The notes under the pieces were generated by a model. That model was not told the origin of the DNA. It did no database searches and saw nothing but the letters and a program-made list of their open reading frames with translations. Position numbers and translations under genes: made by a program. A stretch of DNA of 64,000 nt from contig JAFWJN010000002.1 of the NCBI GenBank assembly GCA_017514685.1, forward strand, positions 1 to 64,000. The letters are read 5' to 3'. This DNA is from Clostridia bacterium. GTDB taxonomy: Bacteria; Bacillota; Clostridia; Christensenellales; CAG-138. Of this stretch, positions 23,196 to 30,523 are shown piece by piece; positions within the stretch are counted from its first letter, which is position 1, and every line of letters begins with the position of its first letter.

Positions 23196-24182
23196 ATGAA
23201 AGGAAACAGTTTTCTGACTTTATTGGATTATACCCCAGAGCAAATTGAAAAATTGCTTGATTTGTCTGCACAGGTAAAAAACGAAAAAAAGAACGGCATA
23301 TTTCCTCTTAGATTGAAGAATAAAAATATTGTTCTGATATTTGAAAAAACAAGTACACGTACACGCTGTGCTTTTGAGACAGCAGGATATGATGAGGGAG
23401 CGAACGTAACATTTCTTTCTAATTCTCAAATGGGAAAAAAAGAATCCTTGGAGGATACTGCAAAAGTTCTTGGAAGATTCTATGATGGAATTGAATTCAG
23501 AGGATTTAAACAGGAAACGGTTGAAAAATTAGCACTTTATTCCGGAGTTCCTGTCTGGAACGGATTAACGGACATGTATCATCCGACCCAGGTTCTCGCA
23601 GATCTTTTAACAATAAGAGAGCATGTGAAAAAACCGCTTTCACAAACAAAATTTGTTTTTGTAGGGGATGCGAGAAATAACATGGGAAACAGTCTGATGA
23701 TAGGCTGCGCAAAGATGGGAATGCATTTTGTTGCATTAGCGCCAAAGGAACTCTTTCCTTCTGAAGAACTTGTTATGAAGATGAAAGAACTCTGTAAAAA
23801 AACCGGAGGAACCATTACGTTAAGTGAAGATGTTTCTTCTGTAGAAGGCGCTGACGTGATTTATACTGATGTATGGGTATCCATGGGAGAAGAGGATAAA
23901 TTTGCAGAGAGAATTAAATTACTTTCCCCTTATAAAGTGGATTCTGCAATGATGGAAAGAACACATAATAAGAATGTGAAATTCATGCATTGCCTTCCTT
24001 CTTTCCACGATTTGGAAACGGAAGTCGGAAAGAAAGTATATGAAGAATACGGACTAAAAGAAATGGAAGTATCTGATGAAGTGTTCCGTTCTGAAAATAG
24101 TATTGTTTTTGATGAAGCAGAAAACAGAATGCATACAATCAAAGCTGTTATGCTGGCAACAATGACGGATATTTTAGATTAA
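23196..24182 (+). CDS. arcB: Ornithine carbamoyltransferase
   Basis: 328 residues. Carbamoyl phosphate motif 'STRTR', 'HPTQVLADL' and ornithine-loop '[10 protein letters not shown]' define the enzyme. With arcA and arcC in the same window it is probably the catabolic form (citrulline to ornithine plus carbamoyl phosphate), although sequence alone cannot fully separate arcB from argF. AAAAGGAG precedes the ATG. Confidence 0.93.
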   Translation: MKGNSFLTLLDYTPEQIEKLLDLSAQVKNEKKNGIFPLRLKNKNIVLIFEKTSTRTRCAFETAGYDEGANVTFLSNSQMGKKESLEDTAKVLGRFYDGIEFRGFKQETVEKLALYSGVPVWNGLTDMYHPTQVLADLLTIREHVKKPLSQTKFVFVGDARNNMGNSLMIGCAKMGMHFVALAPKELFPSEELVMKMKELCKKTGGTITLSEDVSSVEGADVIYTDVWVSMGEEDKFAERIKLLSPYKVDSAMMERTHNKNVKFMHCLPSFHDLETEVGKKVYEEYGLKEMEVSDEVFRSENSIVFDEAENRMHTIKAVMLATMTDILD

Positions 24183-24200
24183 GCGATAGAGAGATTATAC

Positions 24201-24245
24201 ATAATAATCCCATTTTTGATAACTTATCAAAAATGGGATTATTAT
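24201..24245. terminator. Bidirectional 21-bp terminator between arcB and radA
   Basis: A perfect 21-bp stem (24201-24221 with 24225-24245) and a 3-base loop, with A/T ends on both sides, between converging genes. Confidence 0.9.
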
Positions 24246-24249
24246 AATT

Positions 24250-25584
24250 TCACTGAATTAAAAACAAAAGACGTATTGCAGAATTGATATCATCTGCTCT
24301 TTTAATTGAAATTCCTTTTTCCTGAATTTTGCTTGATGAAGGGATAAGAATATTATCATATCCGAGTCTTATTGCTTCTTTGATTCTGGTTTCCATCTGA
24401 GAAGAAGGTCTCAGTTCTCCAGTAAGGCCGACTTCTCCGATTAAAACTGTTTTTTCCGGGAGAGGTTTTTCAAGAACTGCGGATGCAAGGCACATAGCAG
24501 TTGCCAAATCAGCTCCTCGGTCTAATATTCTAAGACTTCCTGCAATATCGCAATATACATCTTTATCAGAGAATTTTAGAAATGCCTTTTTTTCAAGCAC
24601 TGCAAGAAGCATATTCAGCCTGTTATAATCAAGACCAACTGCTGTTCTTCGTGGGCTTCCAAATGAATTAGGGCACAAGAGAGACTGAACTTCTGCAAGT
24701 AAAGGACGAGAGCCTTCCATAAGGCATGTAACAGCACACCCGATACTGTTTTTTCCCGTTACAAACAGTGAACTTGGATCTTTTACTTCACACATTCCAC
24801 AATCTGACATTTCAAAAACACCTAGTTCGTTTGTCGAGCCAAAACGGTTTTTAACAGATCGAAGAAGACGGAGACCTTCATGTCTTTCACCTTCAAAATA
24901 AAGAACAGTATCGACAATATGTTCCAGAATGCGGGGACCGGCTAAAGAACCATCTTTTGTAACATGTCCTACGATAATGACGGTTGTCCCCGTTTCTTTT
25001 GCAAATCTTGTCAAAACTGCTGTTACAGAGCGAACTTGTGTAACACTTCCGGCAGCACTTTCTGCAGTTTCTGATTGCATTGTCTGAACAGAATCTACAA
25101 TGATTATATCCGCTTTCAGGGCCTTTGATTGTTCAATTGCATCTTCAATATTTGTTTCACAATAGAGATAAGGATTGCTTTGAATGCCAAGCCGGTCAGC
25201 TCTGATTTTAATTTGAGAACGGCTTTCTTCCCCGGAAACATATAAAACGGTATTAGATGAAGAAAGTTTATCTGCAGCTTGAAGTAGAAGAGTTGATTTT
25301 CCGATTCCGGGATCTCCTCCAAGAAGAACGACCATACCGTTGATAAGACCACCGCCTAAAACACGGTCTAGTTCATCTATTCCGGTTTTTTTTCTTTGCT
25401 GAGCATCGGCACTGACAGATTGAAGAGGAGATGCTTTGGATGAAACAGAACGCGAGGAGCGGCGGACAGATATTTTTTCTTCTTCAATCAAGGTATTCCA
25501 GCTTCCGCATTGAGGACATTTTCCCATCCATCGGGGAGTCTCATAACCGCACTCTCCGCATACATAAACAATTTTTTCTTTCAT
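24250..25584 (-). CDS. radA: DNA repair protein RadA (Sms)
   Basis: About 444 residues: N-terminal zinc finger 'CGECGYETPRWMGKCPQCG', RecA-like ATPase with Walker A 'GGDPGIGKSTLL' and the RadA motif 'KNRFGST', then a Lon-protease-like domain. It acts as a branch-migrating helicase in recombination. The ATG at 25584 starts the zinc finger at once as in other RadA proteins, but its nearest strong AGGAGG is 43 bp upstream with a hairpin between. An alternative TTG at 25626 directly touches that AGGAGG and is less likely. Confidence 0.93.
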   Translation of the reverse strand: MKEKIVYVCGECGYETPRWMGKCPQCGSWNTLIEEEKISVRRSSRSVSSKASPLQSVSADAQQRKKTGIDELDRVLGGGLINGMVVLLGGDPGIGKSTLLLQAADKLSSSNTVLYVSGEESRSQIKIRADRLGIQSNPYLYCETNIEDAIEQSKALKADIIIVDSVQTMQSETAESAAGSVTQVRSVTAVLTRFAKETGTTVIIVGHVTKDGSLAGPRILEHIVDTVLYFEGERHEGLRLLRSVKNRFGSTNELGVFEMSDCGMCEVKDPSSLFVTGKNSIGCAVTCLMEGSRPLLAEVQSLLCPNSFGSPRRTAVGLDYNRLNMLLAVLEKKAFLKFSDKDVYCDIAGSLRILDRGADLATAMCLASAVLEKPLPEKTVLIGEVGLTGELRPSSQMETRIKEAIRLGYDNILIPSSSKIQEKGISIKRADDINSAIRLLFLIQ

Positions 25585-25593
25585 GTTATCTTT

Positions 25594-25632
25594 AAAAGCA
25601 GAGTGAAAATGTTTTCTGCTTTTCAACCTCCT
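25594..25632 (-). promoter_or_regulatory. Hairpin between the radA Shine-Dalgarno and start codon
   Basis: AGGAGG (complement of 25627-25632) is followed by a 9-bp stem, AAAAGCAGA/TCTGCTTTT (25615-25623 and 25594-25602), and then the radA ATG. If folded, the hairpin brings the ribosome site to about 12 nt from the ATG. Confidence 0.5.
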
Positions 25633-25647
25633 CGCATATAGAGTGAA

Positions 25648-26817
25648 TCAGTTAATATACATATATTCGCAAATATCTTTATCTCTCCAGGTAACATCCA
25701 TCCAAATCAGTATATTTTCACCTGCTCCAAGAAGCATAGATGTTTCCAAATTGCGTGTCGTGCAAAAGGTAGTCCCGTCTACCGGAAAATAAACGTAATT
25801 TTTATCATATCGGTTATAGGAGATAAAGTTTTGACCAAGGTAATAAGAATGAACGCCTTCTGCAACAGGAATGATTTTTTCATCTTTTATCATATAAAGA
25901 ATACAATCTTCACCGTGATTACCGGATAAATAAGCAATGAGTTTTCCGTTACATTTAGGATCGTGTACATAAGTATCAGTATTAATGATTTTTTTCTCAT
26001 TAAGGGGAAGATTCCACGCTGTCAGTTTTCCTTCCGGAGAAACATAATAGACTGTATCCTCATAAACACATGGAGTTGACATGCCGTATTCGCTGCCTTC
26101 GAAAATTTCAAGCGTAACGGACTCACCGGTTTCAATATCGCATGCAAATAGCTTGTCTCTATTCTGACCGGTTCTTTCCATCCATATTACAATATTGTTC
26201 ATAAGAAAAGGCTGAGGCATACCAAAGTGAACAATTTTCAATGTTTTTTCCTGGCCACTCATTCGGTCGTATGCGACAATACGACCGCCTCCTGAAGAGG
26301 CAGCATCTAAATAAGTAATCCATTTATCATTGATACAAGGAAAACGGATGCTTTTATACTTAACAGGAAGTGAAAGAAAACTATGACTGTCCGTGGAAGG
26401 ATCATAAGTACAAAGCCGAATCAGAGAGGAAGTTCCATCCTGAGTATAATTACCAACGGAAAAAAAGATTTTACCGTCATAAATAAAAGGGTCTGCCAGA
26501 TACTGATATTCAGGAATAACGATTTCTTTTTGTATGTCGGTTAGATCAGATCTGTACAGAGGATGATCCTGAGCAGGATCAGGAGTAGGAGAAGGAGTAG
26601 GAGAAGGAATAGGAGTAGATCCGACCGGTGTGGGAGAAGCAAAAGGAGAAATCCCTTTAGCTAAATTACAGGATAAAGGATAAACGACATAGTATAAGAA
26701 ACCGATCACTGCTGCCAGGATCAGAAGTCCTACGAATATCTGAAAGTATGGAGCGATTCGAAAACGGTTAAAACCACTTCCGCCGCCGGTGGAACGGTAA
26801 TGTCGTTCGTGTTTCAT
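25648..26817 (-). CDS. Membrane-anchored extracellular beta-propeller-like protein
   Basis: 389 residues: a short basic cytoplasmic tail, one membrane helix (about 27-48), a Pro/Thr/Ser linker ('SPTPSPTPDP') and an extracellular domain of repeated four-stranded units ('DPFIYDGKIFFSV', 'NDKWITYLDAAS', 'MNNIVIWMER', 'YEDTVYYVSPEG'), as in TolB/DUF5050-like propellers. The function is unknown. The start codon sits at the predicted transcription start (leaderless). It is upstream of radA in the same direction. Confidence 0.75.
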   Translation of the reverse strand: MKHERHYRSTGGGSGFNRFRIAPYFQIFVGLLILAAVIGFLYYVVYPLSCNLAKGISPFASPTPVGSTPIPSPTPSPTPDPAQDHPLYRSDLTDIQKEIVIPEYQYLADPFIYDGKIFFSVGNYTQDGTSSLIRLCTYDPSTDSHSFLSLPVKYKSIRFPCINDKWITYLDAASSGGGRIVAYDRMSGQEKTLKIVHFGMPQPFLMNNIVIWMERTGQNRDKLFACDIETGESVTLEIFEGSEYGMSTPCVYEDTVYYVSPEGKLTAWNLPLNEKKIINTDTYVHDPKCNGKLIAYLSGNHGEDCILYMIKDEKIIPVAEGVHSYYLGQNFISYNRYDKNYVYFPVDGTTFCTTRNLETSMLLGAGENILIWMDVTWRDKDICEYMYIN

Positions 26818-26823
26818 GGCTTT

Positions 26824-26852
26824 ATTTTATCCTATTTTTTTTTGAGGGTCAA
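26824..26852 (-). promoter_or_regulatory. Promoter of the propeller-radA operon
   Basis: TTGACC (complement of 26847-26852) and TAAAAT (complement of 26824-26829) have a 17-bp spacer. Predicted transcription start falls at about 26817, the A of the start codon. Confidence 0.75.
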
Positions 26853-26941
26853 TAAAAGAAGAAAGGATACATCTGGGAGAATCATCGACTTTGAAAAGGA
26901 ATCCGAAAGCAAAAAAAACGTGAAATATTAAAAATAATGTA

Positions 26942-26969
26942 TTGAAAAAAGAAAAAGCTATATTATAAT
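26942..26969 (+). promoter_or_regulatory. Promoter of the ferredoxin gene
   Basis: TTGAAA (26942-26947), 16 bp, TATAAT (26964-26969), 33 bp before the ATG. Confidence 0.75.
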
Positions 26970-27002
26970 GAAAAAGGATCAAATAAACAGGAGGAACGAA
27001 TA

Positions 27003-27173
27003 ATGGCATACAAAATTTCTGATGAATGCATTCAGTGCGGTGCATGCGCTGCAGAATGCCCGGTAGAAGCAATCAAAGAAGGCGACAGCCAGTACGTGAT
27101 TGATCCGGATACTTGCATCGAGTGCGGAAATTGCGCAGAAGTCTGCCCGGTCGGCGCACCTGCTCAGGAGTAA
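27003..27173 (+). CDS. 2[4Fe-4S] clostridial-type ferredoxin
   Basis: A 56-residue electron carrier with two CxxCxxCxxxCP clusters: 'CIQCGACAAECP' and 'CIECGNCAEVCP'. Length and the 'AYKISDECIQCG' start are typical of clostridial ferredoxins. A strong AGGAGG lies 8 nt before the ATG. It is a single-gene unit with its own promoter and terminator, and serves low-potential electron transfer in anaerobic metabolism. Confidence 0.96.
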   Translation: MAYKISDECIQCGACAAECPVEAIKEGDSQYVIDPDTCIECGNCAEVCPVGAPAQE

Positions 27174-27217
27174 TCACACAAAAGGCAAAAAGGCACAAAC
27201 AGTCTTTCTTTTTGAAG

Positions 27218-27248
27218 GAACGGCATTAAAATGGCCGTTCTTTCTTTT
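27218..27248 (+). terminator. Ferredoxin terminator
   Basis: GAACGGC (27218-27224) pairs with GCCGTTC (27234-27240), followed by TTTCTTTTT. Confidence 0.85.
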
Positions 27249-27311
27249 TGAAATTTTTTAGATTATATGTACAGGAGGAGTGTTTGTCAGAATTATCAAT
27301 TCGTTTCAAAT

Positions 27312-27341
27312 GCTTTTCAAAAAGAGCGAAATGCTGTATAA
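27312..27341 (+). promoter_or_regulatory. Putative promoter of the GDPD/alpha-galactosidase unit
   Basis: A TTTTCA-like -35 and a perfect TATAAT about 17 bp later, ending about 20 bp before the GDPD ribosome site. Coordinates are approximate to a few bases. Confidence 0.5.
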
Positions 27342-27365
27342 TTTTTCAGAAAGGGGATGATTTCT

Positions 27366-28199
27366 TTGCCTGTTATAATTATTCTTTTAGTTTTATTGGT
27401 TCTTGCTGCTCTTTATTTGTTTTTGATTAAATGTGAAACACCGGCAAAAGAGCAGACTGCACCTTTTCAGAACCTATATTGTGCGCACCGAGGTTTTTAT
27501 GAAAAAGACCAATCTATTCCTGAGAATACGCTTCGTGCATTTGAGCGTGCTGTGGAAAATGGTTATGGTGTGGAATTGGATGTTCAGCTGACAAAGGACG
27601 GAGAAGTAGTCGTTTTTCATGACGATACCGTTGACAGAGAGACTGAATTTAAAGGACGGGTCGATAGTTTTACTCTTGAAGAATTGCAGAACATGTCATT
27701 ATTCGGAACAAAAGGCGAGAAGCTGGGGATTCCTCTCTTCACGGATGTAATGAATGTTCTGGATGGAAAAAGCCCGACAATTGTAGAATTAAAATCGACA
27801 GATAATTATCCGGAACTGTGTGAAAAGACATTAAAAATTTTACGGACCTGTAAAGGACCTTTCTGCGTAGAAAGCTTTGATGTCAGAATCGTTCACTGGT
27901 TCCGTAAAAATGCACCTGATCTGATGAGGGGGCAGCTTACAGAACAATATAAAGGATGGAAAAACTCGCTTTCCGCATTTCAGGCTTTCGGAATGTCTCA
28001 CCTATGGGCAAATATATGGGCAAGACCTCATTTTATCGCTTATGGCTCCATGAAGAATCCTTTGGCGTTAAGGCTTGCAAGAATAACAGGAGCTTTTCTT
28101 GTTTATTGGACCGAGCGTCCGGACAGTGATCATGAGCTTTTGCAGAAACGGTATGACTGTATCATTTTCGAACACTATCATCCTGAAAATCATTTTTGA
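27366..28199 (+). CDS. Glycerophosphodiester phosphodiesterase, membrane anchored
   Basis: About 277 residues: one N-terminal membrane helix, then a GDPD TIM barrel with 'CAHRGFYEKDQSIPENTLRAF' (split: His-Arg pair and ENT), 'VELDVQLTKDGEVVVFHDD' catalytic Glu/Asp and His. It hydrolyses glycerophosphodiesters from lipids to glycerol 3-phosphate and an alcohol. Start: AAGGGG (27351-27356) touches the ATG at 27357, so a TTG at 27366 (9-nt spacing) is the better start. Its 3' end carries the ribosome site of the alpha-galactosidase gene. Confidence 0.88.
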   Translation: MPVIIILLVLLVLAALYLFLIKCETPAKEQTAPFQNLYCAHRGFYEKDQSIPENTLRAFERAVENGYGVELDVQLTKDGEVVVFHDDTVDRETEFKGRVDSFTLEELQNMSLFGTKGEKLGIPLFTDVMNVLDGKSPTIVELKSTDNYPELCEKTLKILRTCKGPFCVESFDVRIVHWFRKNAPDLMRGQLTEQYKGWKNSLSAFQAFGMSHLWANIWARPHFIAYGSMKNPLALRLARITGAFLVYWTERPDSDHELLQKRYDCIIFEHYHPENHF

Positions 28200-28216
28200 G
28201 GAGGAGCAAAGAATAT

Positions 28217-30523
28217 ATGTCTATTAAGGTGACGGATGGCTTGTTCCGGCTGGAAACAGCGGAAACTTCATATGTTTTTCGAGTCAATGAGATGGGTCAT
28301 CTCGAACAGATCCATTATGGGAGGAAGCTTCCGGAGGGAGACATTGAATCACTGAGACATAAACATGAACTGACGCACGGAAGCGCGGTTCTTTATGACG
28401 AAGAAAAAGATTCATCATATTGCCTGGAAGAAATTCCCCTGGAATGGTCGGGTGTAGGAAAAGGAGATTTCAGAGTAACTCCTATCGAGGTAAAGTTACC
28501 GGATAACAGTTTTACCTGTGATTTTGTTTTCGAGAACTATTCTTTGCAGAGCGGAGCTCCGGCAATGCATACCCTTCCATCTGCCGCAGGAAACGGAGCG
28601 GAGACACTTGTCGTTACTTTAAAGGATAAAGCATTTTCGGTTTACGCTGATCTTTACTATTCCGTTTATGAAGCCGAGAATGTGATAACCCGCAGATGCG
28701 TTCTGAGAAGCGATGAAGAAGAAACGGTGCTGATCAAGAAGATTATGAGTTATTCCATCGATCTTCCGGACCGGAATTATACTGTAATTACCCTATCAGG
28801 AGGATGGATCAGCGAAGCAAACACAATTGAGCGCAGGCTTGAAACGGGAATGCTGGTAAACGAAAGCACCAGTTTTTCTCAACACCGGAACAATCCGGCA
28901 GTTGCTCTGGTGGCAAATGGAGCGACAGAAGAAACTGGAGATGTATACGGTTTCAACCTTATTTACGGTGGAAATCATCAGACTTCGGTAGAATTGAGCC
29001 CGGTCGGACTTGTCCGGGTGACCGGAGGACTGAATCCATATTGTTTCCTTTGGGAACTGCATAAAGGAGAATCTTTTGAAACACCGGAGGCAGTATTAAC
29101 GTATTCCATGAATGGAAAAAACGGTATGTCCCAGAATTTTCACGCGTTTGTACAGAATCAGGTGGTTCGCGGGGAATGGCAGAAGAAAGAGCGTCCGATT
29201 CTGATCAATAACTGGGAAGCGAATTTTTTTCAATTCCGGCAGAACTCCCTCTTGCGACTGGCGAAACGCGGTAAACGTTTAGGCTGTGAGCTGTTCGTGC
29301 TGGATGACGGCTGGTTCGGTGATCGCAACACCGATACCGCAGGGCTAGGAGATTACGCAGTTAACCGAAAGAAATTGCCTGACGGACTGGAAGGACTTTC
29401 CCAAAGAATCAACAGATGCGGAATGAAATTCGGCCTTTGGTTTGAACCGGAAAATGTCAACGATAATTCCAATCTTTACAGGGCACATCCTGAATGGGCG
29501 ATACAGCGTCCGAACAGGAAAGCATCTCTTGGAAGACATCAGAAAATGCTCAATCTGACGATGCCGGAGGTGAGAGACTATATCGTTGAGAATGTTACTC
29601 AAATTCTGGATCATTGTTCTATTTCATATGTGAAGTGGGATATGAACCGCAAGGTAAGCGATTTTGAGGATGGAACCTTCCTTCATCGTTACATGATCGG
29701 CTATTATGATGTTCTTTCCAGAATTTTCAGGGAAAGACCGTGGATTCTTTTAGAAGGTTGCGCTTCCGGAGGGGGAAGGTTTGATCTCGGACATTTGTGT
29801 TTTGCTCAGCAGATCTGGGCTTCGGATGATACGGATCCTGTCGAGAGACTGAAAATACAAGGCGGTCTTTCCCTGTTTTATCCGATCAGTACAATGGGCG
29901 CCCATCTTTCCATGGCTCCCCATCAGCAGACATTGCGTGATACGCCATTGTTTACAAGGTTCGCGGTTGCTGCATTTGGCGCGTTTGGGCTGGAATTGGA
30001 TCCGTCAGATTTGAAGCCTGTGGAGAGGAAAACGGTTGCATCACTGTTAGAACAGTATCGCAAAATTCGGAAAACCTGTCAGTTCGGCAGATTTTCCAGA
30101 ATAGAGACGGGGAACAGGAATATTGTTCAATGGCAGGCTCAGGATGAAGAAAAAACCGTAATTCTGAGGGTCAAAACGATGGTCCCTGCAGCACAGAGAA
30201 ATGATTACCTCACGGTGACAGGATTGAAACCGGATGCGTTATATCACTTGAAGGAAATCGGAAATCCTTTGTTTTTACATCGCTTCGGAGGGTTGATGAA
30301 GCATATTCTTCCGATCAAGTTGAAACCCAACGGATTCATACTCAGAACGGTTGATAAATATATGAAGATGGATGATTTTGCAGAATCTTATACTGCTTCC
30401 GGAGCGCAGCTGATGGCAGGCATCCGGCTTCATCGTTCATTTATAGGAACTGGTTTTTCAGATAAAATGCATATGCAGGGTGATTATTCCGCCATATTGA
30501 TTGAAATCGCGGAGGAAAAATGA
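28217..30523 (+). CDS. Alpha-galactosidase, glycoside hydrolase family 36
   Basis: A 768-residue cytoplasmic GH36 enzyme that removes alpha-1,6 galactose from raffinose-family sugars or galactomannan fragments. N-terminal beta-sandwich, then a barrel with 'FVLDDGWFG', 'FGLWFEPENVN', the nucleophile Asp in 'VKWDMNR', 'EGCASGGGRFD' and acid/base Asp in 'WASDDTDP'. No signal peptide. Start: ATG 28217 after GAGGAG, not the earlier in-frame codon inside the GDPD end. It overlaps the next gene by 4 bp. Confidence 0.95.
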   Translation: MSIKVTDGLFRLETAETSYVFRVNEMGHLEQIHYGRKLPEGDIESLRHKHELTHGSAVLYDEEKDSSYCLEEIPLEWSGVGKGDFRVTPIEVKLPDNSFTCDFVFENYSLQSGAPAMHTLPSAAGNGAETLVVTLKDKAFSVYADLYYSVYEAENVITRRCVLRSDEEETVLIKKIMSYSIDLPDRNYTVITLSGGWISEANTIERRLETGMLVNESTSFSQHRNNPAVALVANGATEETGDVYGFNLIYGGNHQTSVELSPVGLVRVTGGLNPYCFLWELHKGESFETPEAVLTYSMNGKNGMSQNFHAFVQNQVVRGEWQKKERPILINNWEANFFQFRQNSLLRLAKRGKRLGCELFVLDDGWFGDRNTDTAGLGDYAVNRKKLPDGLEGLSQRINRCGMKFGLWFEPENVNDNSNLYRAHPEWAIQRPNRKASLGRHQKMLNLTMPEVRDYIVENVTQILDHCSISYVKWDMNRKVSDFEDGTFLHRYMIGYYDVLSRIFRERPWILLEGCASGGGRFDLGHLCFAQQIWASDDTDPVERLKIQGGLSLFYPISTMGAHLSMAPHQQTLRDTPLFTRFAVAAFGAFGLELDPSDLKPVERKTVASLLEQYRKIRKTCQFGRFSRIETGNRNIVQWQAQDEEKTVILRVKTMVPAAQRNDYLTVTGLKPDALYHLKEIGNPLFLHRFGGLMKHILPIKLKPNGFILRTVDKYMKMDDFAESYTASGAQLMAGIRLHRSFIGTGFSDKMHMQGDYSAILIEIAEEK

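Noticed and set aside
27284..27430. Frame starting at a TTG behind a strong AGGAGGAG, ending inside the GDPD gene
   Set aside because: It overlaps the GDPD membrane-helix codons out of frame and encodes a Cys/Phe-rich peptide without family signs. The ribosome site is notable, but the frame looks accidental.
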